Source: Methylobacter sp.
Lineage (GTDB): Bacteria > Pseudomonadota > Gammaproteobacteria > Methylococcales > Methylomonadaceae
Direction of reading: 5' to 3'
DNA length: 64,000 bases
Assembly (NCBI RefSeq): GCF_023227905.1
Contig: NZ_JALOCF010000014.1
Coordinates: 1 to 64,000, forward strand
Shown here: positions 35,121 through 43,830 of the stretch, in pieces
How positions within the stretch are numbered: position 1 is the first letter of the stretch
How the letters are laid out: each line of letters starts with the position of its first letter
The notes under the pieces: model-generated
What the model was told of the DNA's origin: nothing
The model's database searches: none
The model's input: only the letters and a program-made list of their open reading frames with translations
Position numbers and translations under genes: made by a program

Positions 35121-36629
35121 TTAAATCTTAGGCTCAAACGTCATAAAATAACCGCAATGATCGGAAACTCTCCCATAATCCGACTCGGTAAACAGGATCT
35201 TCGCGGAAGTAACCTTCAGGTCACTGGCTTTATTTAAAAATATATAATCAATCCGATAATCATCGCTCGGATAATTTTGCCAGTGAGCGTCATTGACCCT
35301 GAATATTTTTTCAAACACGCCCTGCGAATTGACCGCTAAATACTGGTCATCATATTGGTGTCCATCGGCCACCAGATGATAGCCGGTCGAGCCGCCGGCA
35401 ATATTAAAATCGCCGCACAACAAGGTGGCTTTGACCTGAGCCGAATGCTTGGCTTCGGCCCATTCGCACAAGCATTGAAATTGCTCGGCAAAGCCGTCTT
35501 CCCACCAGCTTAAATGCACCGAAAAGACGTTCACCCGCCCGATATAAGGCACCTTGATTTGAGTCATGACCACTTTTCGGGAATGAATATTGTGGATATC
35601 ATCGCTGGCCGACACATACTTGGCATCCTGTTTGATGAGCGGATACTTGCTTAAAATGGCAACGCCTTCGCGGTACTTGCCAAAGCCCAGATGCGACCAG
35701 TCGGTATGGAGATGGTAGGGCGTAGCGAGGCGATCATTGATTATTTTTGCGGAATTTGTCTGCCAGTCCCCTGCCCCGTCATTCCAAAGTTCAGCCACTT
35801 CCTGAAAACAAACCACGCCAACATTCAGTTCGTCAATCGCCTTGGCTATTTGGGAAAACTTATAATCCTGGTTATCTTCCTGATAACAGTGCAGGTTAAG
35901 GATCATAACTTTTAGCGGCTCGTGGCTGAGCGAGTAGTTAAGGCCGTGGTTATTGTCCCAAAAAAGCTGGCCGTTGCGCTCAACACAGATGCTGTATTCC
36001 AAGCGAAACGCTTGACCGATTCTAAGCCAGGTTTTCCAGATTGCAACGCCGTACTGATTGGGATTTCTGGCATTGCTGAGCGCCGCTTTGTCCCAGCAAT
36101 TCCTTTTAAAATGGCAAAGGGTGATTTGAGTGTGCTGCCAGTTATCCGTCGTCCAGTGCACAGTGACTTTGTCGGCAGGGTCAAAGCCATCGACAGCAAC
36201 CGTGATCGGGATGTTTTTTTGTCCGTCATCCAGCTTGCTTGCAAAATCGATGTTCAAAACCGGGACTGCACCAGCCAGCATGATGCCTGAGTCGGCTTGG
36301 CTGGAATAATTCAAGCCTTGATTGTTGTCCCAGTGCTCGGCATTAGAGGCCCGGTAGCGCAACCCGAACTCGATATTACCGGGCAGCGACTTATCCGGAG
36401 CAGGATGAAAGTGTATCCGGGCCTGCCAGTACTCTTTAGCGTGTCCCGAGTTGCTGTGATAGCTTGCAGGCAGGGTTTGCCAGATGCCGTCTTCACCCGA
36501 CCAAACCACGTCAACCCGTTTGTCGTAACTGTCGTTTTCCACCTGCATAAAAAAGCTCAGCGTCTGCTGAGCGCTTTCCTTTTTCCGGCTAATCACATTT
36601 TCAACATACAGCAGTTGGATCTTGTTCAT
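35121..36629 (-). CDS. Double CBM21-like/EEP-family phosphodiesterase or phosphatase
   Basis: A 502-residue fusion. Residues of roughly 8-110 and 125-235 are tandem copies of a CBM21-like (glycogen/starch-binding) domain; each ends in the family hallmark WDNN(Q/H)GLNYS, and VTVHWTTDNWQHT in the second is the strand ahead of the sugar site. Residues of about 240-502 form an endonuclease/exonuclease/phosphatase domain: VMILNLHCYQED, VVCFQEVAEL, LLCGDFNIAG, DYRIDYIF and SDHCGYF cover the metal, catalytic Asp/Asn and His positions. GGAGAC precedes ATG. Placed among glycogen genes, it may remove phosphate or phosphodiester groups from glycogen. That is inference; a nuclease role is not excluded. 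Confidence 0.8.
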   Translation of the reverse strand: MNKIQLLYVENVISRKKESAQQTLSFFMQVENDSYDKRVDVVWSGEDGIWQTLPASYHSNSGHAKEYWQARIHFHPAPDKSLPGNIEFGLRYRASNAEHWDNNQGLNYSSQADSGIMLAGAVPVLNIDFASKLDDGQKNIPITVAVDGFDPADKVTVHWTTDNWQHTQITLCHFKRNCWDKAALSNARNPNQYGVAIWKTWLRIGQAFRLEYSICVERNGQLFWDNNHGLNYSLSHEPLKVMILNLHCYQEDNQDYKFSQIAKAIDELNVGVVCFQEVAELWNDGAGDWQTNSAKIINDRLATPYHLHTDWSHLGFGKYREGVAILSKYPLIKQDAKYVSASDDIHNIHSRKVVMTQIKVPYIGRVNVFSVHLSWWEDGFAEQFQCLCEWAEAKHSAQVKATLLCGDFNIAGGSTGYHLVADGHQYDDQYLAVNSQGVFEKIFRVNDAHWQNYPSDDYRIDYIFLNKASDLKVTSAKILFTESDYGRVSDHCGYFMTFEPKI

Positions 36630-36689
36630 CCGTTGTCTCCGGTGATTGCTGGCCTGAAATGCAGGTCAGAAGGAAAGATAGTAGATTGA

Positions 36690-36793
36690 TTCACCACGAA
36701 GACACGAAGGACACGAAGGACACGAAGCTTAGCTAAGATAAAACTTCGCGTCCTTCGTGTCGCCTAGAGACGCCTACTTTTAGCTTCGTGGTG
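36690..36793. repeat. CACCACGAAG-family palindrome with inner module
   Basis: The left arm (36690-36727) contains GACACGAAG three times in tandem; the right arm (36744-36793) carries the extra module CGCCTAGAGACGCCTACTTT at 36761-36780 and on to 36783. It lies between the GH57 and EEP genes of the minus-strand glycogen locus. Confidence 0.9.
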
Positions 36794-36815
36794 CTCTGCT
36801 TTAAGTTGATGTGTA

Positions 36816-38468
36816 TTAAAGTTTATAATCCGCCCCTACTTTTGAAGGATTGTAATCCCGAAAATCAATGTCAGGAAAAATATTGTCCATAATCTCAAGG
36901 GCGGTCAGGTAACGCTCATTGATCCTGTTCTTGCGAATGCTGTCGTGCAAATAGTTAAACCTGGCCAGATGATCGGTAACACGCTTGTTCGCATAATCGA
37001 TAGTTGTCCCCGATTTCAGGATAAACGGCCAATCGGAAGCTTGGGCAAGCAAAATCGACCGGGCCGCCTGATTCAAGGCTCGCTTCTGCAATGGAGTAAC
37101 CGCCACTCTTCGAAGATCCCGCGCCAATTGTTCCATCTCCTGTTCGGCCTTGTGCAGCAAGGGGTAAATCCAGTCATTTGTTTCATTGATCCAGTAGCTG
37201 GAATAACCTTGATCGCCCCAGGTTGACGCAGCTGGCGTTGCGATCTGAGCCGGAGACTGCTGTTTTAAATAATCCGAACAACTGGCGAGCTGGACGCCGT
37301 TGCTATCTTCGCTTGCCAGCCTCAGCACGCATTCCAGCCAGTGCGTACCTTCGAACCACCAATGGCCGAACAGTTCGGCATCGTAAGGCGCAACTATAAT
37401 GGGTGGCCTGTCCATCGCAGCGCCAAGCCGATCGATTTGATGTTGCCGTTTACCGATAAAATCCAGCGCATGCTCATACGCCTTTGCCAAGGCCTGCCTC
37501 GGGTTATAAATCTGCTTGGGCAGGTTCCCGCCGGTCACGCGGTGATACTTTATCCCGGTATTGATGCGGGTTTTACCGTCGAGAATATAGGGCGCGACAT
37601 AATCCAAATCCAGATCAAAACCGATATCGCTGTAGTATTCCCGGTAGTCGAAATCGCCCGGATAGCCTTCCTTTGCGCTCCAGACCTGCTTTGATGACTC
37701 AGGATCGCGCGCAAACGCCGCGACGTCGTTACCGCAATCCAGCGGCGCATAAACGCCATTACGGGGAGACTGGCTGGCATCCATAACGCCGTGACTATCG
37801 ACGAAAAAATACTTGATACCGGCATCGGCCAGCACCGTCTCAAGGCCCGGATAATAGCCGCATTCAGGCAGCCAAAAACCGGTCGGGGCGCAGCCTAAAT
37901 TAGCTTTAAACGTTGCGATGCCGGTATTGACCTGGTTGCGGACTGCGGTTTCGCTGACATTCAGTAGCGGCAAAAAGCCGTGGGTCGCGGCCGTTGTTAT
38001 CAGCTCAAGCTTGCCGGTGGCCTGGTGTTTTTTAAAAGCCGACAGCAAATCGCCGTGGTAAAGCTCTTGGTAAGTGTTTAGCTCATCCAGGAAAAAGCGG
38101 CGATAGAGCCGCGCCAGTTTTTGATATTCCGGCTGTTTGCGGGTTCTGATAATTTCCTTTTCAGCCAACTCCAGCCGGCTATGCAGATATTTCAGGTACC
38201 GCGTTTGCAGCAGCTCGTCGCGCAGCATGGCAATCAGCGTCGGCGACAATGACAGCGTCAGCCGGTAATCGACGTTATCCGCGTGTAGCCGCTCAAGTAC
38301 GCCGATCAGCGGCAGATAGCATTCGGTTATGGCTTCGAACAGCCAGTTCTCCTCAAAGAAACTGTCATGTTCAGGGTGACGCACATAGGGAAGATGGGCG
38401 TGAAGAATAATACTCAGCATTCCTTGCTGACAAGAAGCGTAATCGGAACGAGGCAAGCTTTTTGTCAT
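36816..38468 (-). CDS. GH57 alpha-glucan branching enzyme (DUF1957 type)
   Basis: A 550-residue GH57 protein of the branching-enzyme subgroup. LSIILHAHLPYVRHPEH is the N-terminal family motif, WLPECGYYPGLE holds the catalytic Glu, and PPIIVAPYDAELFGHWWFEG the Asp, with the C-terminal DUF1957 helical region after. It would make alpha-1,6 branches, like GlgB of the same window but from a different fold family. The start is set at 38468 because its ATG overlaps the stop of the DUF4912 gene (TGATG). Translational coupling to a DUF4912 protein is common for this subgroup. Confidence 0.88.
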   Translation of the reverse strand: MTKSLPRSDYASCQQGMLSIILHAHLPYVRHPEHDSFFEENWLFEAITECYLPLIGVLERLHADNVDYRLTLSLSPTLIAMLRDELLQTRYLKYLHSRLELAEKEIIRTRKQPEYQKLARLYRRFFLDELNTYQELYHGDLLSAFKKHQATGKLELITTAATHGFLPLLNVSETAVRNQVNTGIATFKANLGCAPTGFWLPECGYYPGLETVLADAGIKYFFVDSHGVMDASQSPRNGVYAPLDCGNDVAAFARDPESSKQVWSAKEGYPGDFDYREYYSDIGFDLDLDYVAPYILDGKTRINTGIKYHRVTGGNLPKQIYNPRQALAKAYEHALDFIGKRQHQIDRLGAAMDRPPIIVAPYDAELFGHWWFEGTHWLECVLRLASEDSNGVQLASCSDYLKQQSPAQIATPAASTWGDQGYSSYWINETNDWIYPLLHKAEQEMEQLARDLRRVAVTPLQKRALNQAARSILLAQASDWPFILKSGTTIDYANKRVTDHLARFNYLHDSIRKNRINERYLTALEIMDNIFPDIDFRDYNPSKVGADYKL

Positions 38469-39097
38469 CACGTTGATTTGCTGATTCCCTGGCCTGAGGC
38501 GTTTTTGCCCAGGCAATAAGTGGCGTTTTCATGACCTTGGCGCCACGTTGCCCCTGCATGAGGGGCATGAATAATATTCGAGTGCGCGAAAGCGATAAAA
38601 CCATCCTCTTCGCAACAGATGCCAATGGCGGCTGAATAAGCCGTTTCATTAACCGGGTTGGGCAGGGATACTTGGTGCCGAGGGCTGGGACTGTCAATGG
38701 CAATGTCGAACCATGCTACCGTTTCGGTAGCGGTCTGTTCTTGCTCAGGTTGCGAATAAATCCTTAAGGTAAGAGGGCCTTTGTCCTCGTTGTCAGGCGC
38801 GGCGTTTTCCCGGTTTTCTCCAAGGTTCCAGTAGGCATAAAGGTGTCCGGGATCGACAGGCAAAAGGGTGACTTCGGGAATATTGTGGGACGCCTTGGGT
38901 GCAAAGCTCCGGCTAATCTCATCTCCGATATCGAGCAGTTCCTTTGGCGAAAGCCTGATTTTTTCAGCAAGCTCCGGCATCCCGCTTGAAAAGCATGGCG
39001 TAAAATTACGGCTGATTTCCTGGCTTATTTCAAGTACTTCACTCGCCGACAGGCTGATTTTGGAATTGTATCCTGAATGCAAAAACGTCATCACCAT
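38468..39097 (-). CDS. DUF4912 protein with tandem 29-residue repeat
   Basis: A 209-residue protein. Near the N-terminus two similar 29-residue units (about 14-42 and 47-75) share LS..E(V/L)L(E/D)I..EISR.F.P and end in PE. The C-terminal half is DUF4912 (LLPVDPGHLYAYWNLGE), a beta domain often found with GH57 branching enzymes and possibly glucan-binding. Its stop overlaps the start of the GH57 gene. The repeats may mediate oligomerisation or partner binding. Function unknown. Confidence 0.78.
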   Translation of the reverse strand: MVMTFLHSGYNSKISLSASEVLEISQEISRNFTPCFSSGMPELAEKIRLSPKELLDIGDEISRSFAPKASHNIPEVTLLPVDPGHLYAYWNLGENRENAAPDNEDKGPLTLRIYSQPEQEQTATETVAWFDIAIDSPSPRHQVSLPNPVNETAYSAAIGICCEEDGFIAFAHSNIIHAPHAGATWRQGHENATYCLGKNASGQGISKST

Positions 39098-39524
39098 CTT
39101 AACCGTTACGATTGCCCTATCTAAAATGCTTCCTTACACCTAACCCATCTTTTTTCTTAGATTAAAGATGACCTAAAAAAGCAACTTTTCCCAAGTATAC
39201 GTAGTAAATTCCACAGGGTCTAGCTACGGATTTAATTACACTGGAAACGCACCGGCATTTTCTACTGGCGGCACATCCCTATAGTTTGGTTGCAGCTTAA
39301 TGCGGCAACTTTTTATACGCATAATTTCCGGCCTTTTGCGCAATGCTATCAAAAATCGGGCAAAACAACGTACGACGGTCAAAATCAGGGAAACTATGGG
39401 GCAAGCCTCTGGTTCGACCAAGGCCGTATCAATGCGCGAATCCCTGCCAACGGTTTTGTTGTGCTTGTTAAACAATGAAAGCCGGAACGGATAACAAGTC
39501 CGTTCCGGTCAGCAAAAACACAAT
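39098..39524. other. Intergenic region between glgX and the DUF4912 gene
   Basis: 427 bp. The minus-strand promoter of the DUF4912-GH57 operon should lie near 39100-39180 but no clear boxes were seen. The rest contains the coding remnant described at 39236-39478. Confidence 0.5.
39236..39478 (+). pseudogene. Possible 3' remnant of a GH13-like gene
   Basis: An open stretch of 80 codons to a TGA at 39476, on the opposite strand to its neighbours and without a plausible start (only a TTG at 39290). The translated end, GASLWFDQGRINARIPANGF then VVLVKQ, resembles the closing beta-strand of GH13 alpha-amylase-type proteins, which often end with PANGFVVL-like sequence. Read as a decayed fragment of a glucan-active enzyme; the evidence is one short motif. 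Confidence 0.3.
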
Positions 39525-41618
39525 TCAGTATTCCACATTCTCAAAAACCACAACACTCCGGGCATTGACCGAATAACGGTTTTCGTGAACCGGTTGTTGG
39601 TCTTGTCTCGGCACGATATCCTGAGGCGACTTCAGCGCTGTGTCCAAAGCCAAACACCATGCACGGCCGGGAATCACCGGCAGTTCAATGTAAACTTGTT
39701 GTTCGGACATATTCATTACAACATGCAGATCGGGGTCGTCATCTTCAACGCCGGCCAAGGTAAACGCCAAAAATTTCGCGTCATGATTACCCCATAGCGG
39801 CTTGTTGAGTTCAATGCCGTGCCACTGAATTTCGGCTATGCCCCTGTCATTGTGTCTTCCGGCCAAAAAGCGCCGCCGCATGATGGACGCATGCCGGGTA
39901 CGCAGCGTTATCATGAGCTGGACAAAGCGCAGCATATCGGCATGTTGTTCGGTCATATCCCAATCTATCCAGGACAACTCGCTATCCTGGCAGTAGCAAT
40001 TGTTGTTGCCGCGCTGAGTGTTCAGCAACTCGTCGCCTGCCAGCAGCATCGGAACCCCATGACTGAGCAACAGGATGGCGAAAGCGTTTTTCACCTGTTT
40101 CCGGCGCAATGCCAAAATACTTAAATCTTCGGTCTCTCCTTCGATGCCGCAATTGAAACTTAAGTTATTGTTGCAGCCATCCTTGTTATATTCGCCGTTA
40201 GCGTAATTATGCTTTTCGTTATAACTGAACAGATCATACAGCGTAAAACCGTCGTGACAGGTTACAAAGTTGATGCTGTTGATCGGCAATCGGCCTTTGT
40301 GTTCGTACAGGTCGTTACTGCCGCATAGGCGGGTTGCCAGCTCGTTGACCAACCCGGTATCGCCGCGCACAAAACGCCGGACAACATCGCGGTATCGACC
40401 ATTCCATTCGCCCCAGCGGTAACCGGGAAAACTGCCGACCTGATACAGCCCGGCCGCATCCCAGGCCTCGGCAATCAACTTGGTCTTCGACAGTTGCTCT
40501 GAAAGCTCGATACCCCAGAGCAATGGCGGATCTTGCAGCACTTCACCGTTCTCCCCTCGCGCCAGCGCGCTGGCCAGATCAAAGCGAAAACCGTCAACGT
40601 GCATTTCCCTGACCCAGTATTCCAGGCAATTGATAATAAAGTTGGATACCAAAGGATGATTGGCGTTTACCGTATTGCCGCAGCCGGTATAGTCATGAAG
40701 AATGCTCTTGTCGAACTTGTCATGATGATAAAAAATATCATCGCCAATGCCCCTGAAATTAATAATGGGGCCTTCTGCGCCCGCTTCTGCGGTATGGTTG
40801 AACACCACGTCCATAATCACGCCGATGCCGGCCCGGTGCAGCGCCTTGACCAGGTCTCGAAATTCCTGCACATGCGTGCCCTGTTCCGGAGTCACGCAAT
40901 AACCCGGATGCGGACTGAAAAAACTGTGCGTGCTGTAACCCCAGTAATTTTTCAAGCCCAGATCGGTGGTATGGACAGGCACATCCTGCTCGTCGAAAGC
41001 CATGATGGGCAACAGCTCAACGTGGGTAATGCCGAGTTCTTGCAGATAAGGAATTTTTTCAATCAGCCCGGCAAAAGTGCCTGGATTGGCGACTTTTGAA
41101 GAAGGATGCCGCGTAAAGCCGCCGACATGCAGTTCGTAAACGATGGCTCTTTCGCTACGAATGCGCAGCGGCACATCGCCTTCCCAATCATAACGGTCGT
41201 TGACGACAACGCAGCGCATCGCGGTCAGTTTATTGTCGCCCGGCAGGCACGCCGCCTTGCGGCTCCATCGTTTATGACTGACCGCACGCGCCCAAGGGTC
41301 AATCAGTTGCTTGTTTTTATCAAAATGCAATCCCGCTTCACGGATATGATTAGGCCCGTCCATGCGCCACGCATACCATGTGCCAACCGGCAACCCGGTC
41401 ACATAAACGTGCCAGGAAAAAAAAGTTCGGTTGATATCTTCCTGCAACACGATGGTTTGGAAGGGTTCATCGCAGTCTGACGTGTCGAAAAGCAACAGTT
41501 CGACATGCGTCGCATAGCGGCTGAAAATGGAAAAATTAATGCCTTTCGTTTTAGCTCTGGCACCGGAAGGATAGGGATTACCCGGCCTTAACTGGTATTT
41601 CTTTTTGTGCATATTCAC
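39525..41618 (-). CDS. glgX: Glycogen debranching enzyme GlgX
   Basis: GH13 isoamylase-type enzyme cleaving alpha-1,6 bonds in glycogen limit dextrin. The 697 residues include an N-terminal CBM48-like domain (GNPYPSGARAK, then GINFSIFS), DVVFNHTAEAG, the nucleophile region GFRFDLASALARG, the acid/base region LIAEAWDAAGLYQVG and NFVTCHDGFTLYDL. The annotated first codon is GTG; an ATG two codons later (41612) is equally possible. Monocistronic on minus, upstream of the DUF4912-GH57 pair. A phosphorylase gene is not in the window. Confidence 0.95.
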   Translation of the reverse strand: MNMHKKKYQLRPGNPYPSGARAKTKGINFSIFSRYATHVELLLFDTSDCDEPFQTIVLQEDINRTFFSWHVYVTGLPVGTWYAWRMDGPNHIREAGLHFDKNKQLIDPWARAVSHKRWSRKAACLPGDNKLTAMRCVVVNDRYDWEGDVPLRIRSERAIVYELHVGGFTRHPSSKVANPGTFAGLIEKIPYLQELGITHVELLPIMAFDEQDVPVHTTDLGLKNYWGYSTHSFFSPHPGYCVTPEQGTHVQEFRDLVKALHRAGIGVIMDVVFNHTAEAGAEGPIINFRGIGDDIFYHHDKFDKSILHDYTGCGNTVNANHPLVSNFIINCLEYWVREMHVDGFRFDLASALARGENGEVLQDPPLLWGIELSEQLSKTKLIAEAWDAAGLYQVGSFPGYRWGEWNGRYRDVVRRFVRGDTGLVNELATRLCGSNDLYEHKGRLPINSINFVTCHDGFTLYDLFSYNEKHNYANGEYNKDGCNNNLSFNCGIEGETEDLSILALRRKQVKNAFAILLLSHGVPMLLAGDELLNTQRGNNNCYCQDSELSWIDWDMTEQHADMLRFVQLMITLRTRHASIMRRRFLAGRHNDRGIAEIQWHGIELNKPLWGNHDAKFLAFTLAGVEDDDPDLHVVMNMSEQQVYIELPVIPGRAWCLALDTALKSPQDIVPRQDQQPVHENRYSVNARSVVVFENVEY

Positions 41619-41817
41619 TTCTCACGCCTTGCACTCGCAAAGCTTAATTAAATAACTTGGGCTGTCTTCAATTGAAAACAGAAACTTATGAAAGAACTAA
41701 ATTTCACTGATACTGATTATTGAAGACCTTACCGGCTTTTAACGGTTTGAATTCATAGACGCAACACATTTAAGAGGATACGGCTTTCGTCCAACAAGAA
41801 ACAGCCGGATCAGGGCC

Positions 41818-43188
41818 TTACATCTCTGAAATAACGTCCAACGCCTCGGAAAGCATGGAAACGCCATGAATCTCTAAACCCTCGATAGTTTTTTTAGGCA
41901 CGTTTGCCTTGGGAATAACCGCTTTCTTGAAGCCGTGTTTTGCCGCATCGTTAAGCCGCGCATGGCCATTGGCTACCGGCCTGATTTCGCCGCTCAGGCC
42001 GATTTCCCCAAAAAAGAACGCATCATGCGGAATGATTTTATCCTTCAGGCTGGACACAACGCCGACCACGATGGCTAAATCGGAACTGGTTTCCGTGACT
42101 TTTATGCCGCCGACCACGTTGGCATAAATTTCATCATTGGCGGTAAAAATGCCGCCATGCCGCGACAGCACTGCCAGCAGCATTGCCAGACGATTTTGAT
42201 CAAAGCCCACCGCCAAACGCCGCGGATTGCCGTACTGGCATTCGGTCACCAGCGCCTGAATTTCCACCAACAGCGGCCGCGTCCCCTCCCACAGCACGGT
42301 CACCACGCTGCCGGAAGACGGCTTGTCGGGCCGGTTTAAAAACATCGCCGAGGGATTTTTAACTTCTTTGAGTCCGGTGCTGTCCATCGCGAAAAAACCC
42401 AATTCGCCGACGCTGCCGAATCGGTTCTTGTCTGCCCTTAACACCCGGAACCGGGCATCATCGGTTGATCCCAACATCACCTGGGTATCGACAATATGGC
42501 TCAAAGTCATAGGCCCCGCTAGCGATTGATCTTTGGTGACGTGCCCCACCATAAAAATCGATACGCCATGCTTTTTAGCGTATTGGGTCAAGTAGCTGGC
42601 CGATTCCCTGACTTGCGAAACCGACCCCGGCGCCGATTCGGTATCTTGGGTATGCATCACCTGAATCGAGTCGATGACCAGGATTTGCGGCTTGACTTCA
42701 TCCAACACATCGCAGATACGCTGCACCGAAGTTTCGGCCAGCATCATGATCTTGTCCGCAGGCAGCTTGAGCCGGTGCGCCCGTTCGGCAATCTGTTGCA
42801 GCGATTCTTCGCCGGAAACATACAGCACGCTGACGCCGCGCGCGGCAATATTGGCAATGGTTTGCAACAGTAGCGTACTCTTGCCCGCCCCAGGCGCGCC
42901 GCCGATCAACACCACGCTGCCGCAGACAATCCCGCCGCCCAGAACGCGGTCGAATTCGGAAATTCCGCTAAAAATTCTTTCCGCCTGGGAAAGATTAACA
43001 TCCGATAATAATTTAACCTCGGATCGGCTTCCGGCATAACCGGCCGAGCTTTTATTACGTTCCGACCCGCCCAGCCTGACTTCCTTGATGGTATTCCATT
43101 CGCCGCAGCTAGTGCATTGACCGCCCCAGCGAGGATAATCGGCTCCGCACTGGTCGCAGACAAATGCGGTTTTAATTTTCTTACTCAT
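41818..43188 (-). CDS. radA: DNA repair protein RadA
   Basis: RecA-related branch-migration protein that processes recombination intermediates. The N-terminal zinc finger has Cys11, Cys14, Cys25 and Cys28. Walker A is GGAPGAGKST (96-105), the RadA signature DKNRFGSVGE is near residue 255, and the C-terminal Lon-protease-like domain ends at residue 456. Standard length. Followed at 44 bp upstream by the protease-like gene on the same strand, probably co-transcribed. Confidence 0.97.
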   Translation of the reverse strand: MSKKIKTAFVCDQCGADYPRWGGQCTSCGEWNTIKEVRLGGSERNKSSAGYAGSRSEVKLLSDVNLSQAERIFSGISEFDRVLGGGIVCGSVVLIGGAPGAGKSTLLLQTIANIAARGVSVLYVSGEESLQQIAERAHRLKLPADKIMMLAETSVQRICDVLDEVKPQILVIDSIQVMHTQDTESAPGSVSQVRESASYLTQYAKKHGVSIFMVGHVTKDQSLAGPMTLSHIVDTQVMLGSTDDARFRVLRADKNRFGSVGELGFFAMDSTGLKEVKNPSAMFLNRPDKPSSGSVVTVLWEGTRPLLVEIQALVTECQYGNPRRLAVGFDQNRLAMLLAVLSRHGGIFTANDEIYANVVGGIKVTETSSDLAIVVGVVSSLKDKIIPHDAFFFGEIGLSGEIRPVANGHARLNDAAKHGFKKAVIPKANVPKKTIEGLEIHGVSMLSEALDVISEM

Positions 43189-43232
43189 AACACTCTAAAA
43201 AATATCATCAACAGCGGTTAAATTACCGGGAA

Positions 43233-43706
43233 CTATACACCCTTTGCTGTCAGCAATCGCTGACATTCAGCCGCATCCGGCCGCCCCTGTAAATACGATG
43301 CGCCGGGATCAACCGTAAAACGCGCATCCATCGCCGTGCGCCCCAGCAACATACGAAAACTCATGGTGTCGCGATTGGTCAGCGTCACTTCGGCTTTTAT
43401 GAGCGATTGTCCCAAAATCATCTGGGTTTCTATCACATAGCGCCGTTGCGTATGTCCGCCGGAATCCATGACCAGCCTGCGATCTTTAACCGGCGCATGG
43501 CATTCAACCGCCACATCGGAGCGTTTTTGCATGGGATGGATGGCAAACATCACCCAATGTTCCCCGCCTTTTCGATAAGGCTCGATAGCGAACGCATGCA
43601 GCGCCGATGATCGGGCCCCGGTATCGATTTTTGCCTTAATCTCCGGCAGATTCAGTTCCGGCAGAGCCACCCATTCGCGCCAGCCCAACATTGGTTTATG
43701 TATCAT
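43233..43706 (-). CDS. Retropepsin-like protein annotated as ATP-dependent zinc protease family
   Basis: A 157-residue protein of the family often labelled ATP-dependent zinc protease (PF05618). The core KIDTGARSSALHA holds the aspartic-protease-like DTGA triad, preceded by GWREWVALPELNLPEIKA. MLLGRTAMDARFTVDP is the second half of the fold. Related proteins accompany RimK-like glutamate ligases, but none is adjacent here. It lies just upstream of radA on minus and is divergent from corA. Confidence 0.85.
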   Translation of the reverse strand: MIHKPMLGWREWVALPELNLPEIKAKIDTGARSSALHAFAIEPYRKGGEHWVMFAIHPMQKRSDVAVECHAPVKDRRLVMDSGGHTQRRYVIETQMILGQSLIKAEVTLTNRDTMSFRMLLGRTAMDARFTVDPGASYLQGRPDAAECQRLLTAKGV

Positions 43707-43830
43707 CTGTGTAAAGCCTTACCCTAAAGTTATACTTTGACCCAACAACTGCCCGAACACCTGTAAAATGTGCGCCATTATGCTTGAATACAGCAAGCGG
43801 ATAAAAATATTTATTAAATAAGGATAAGCC

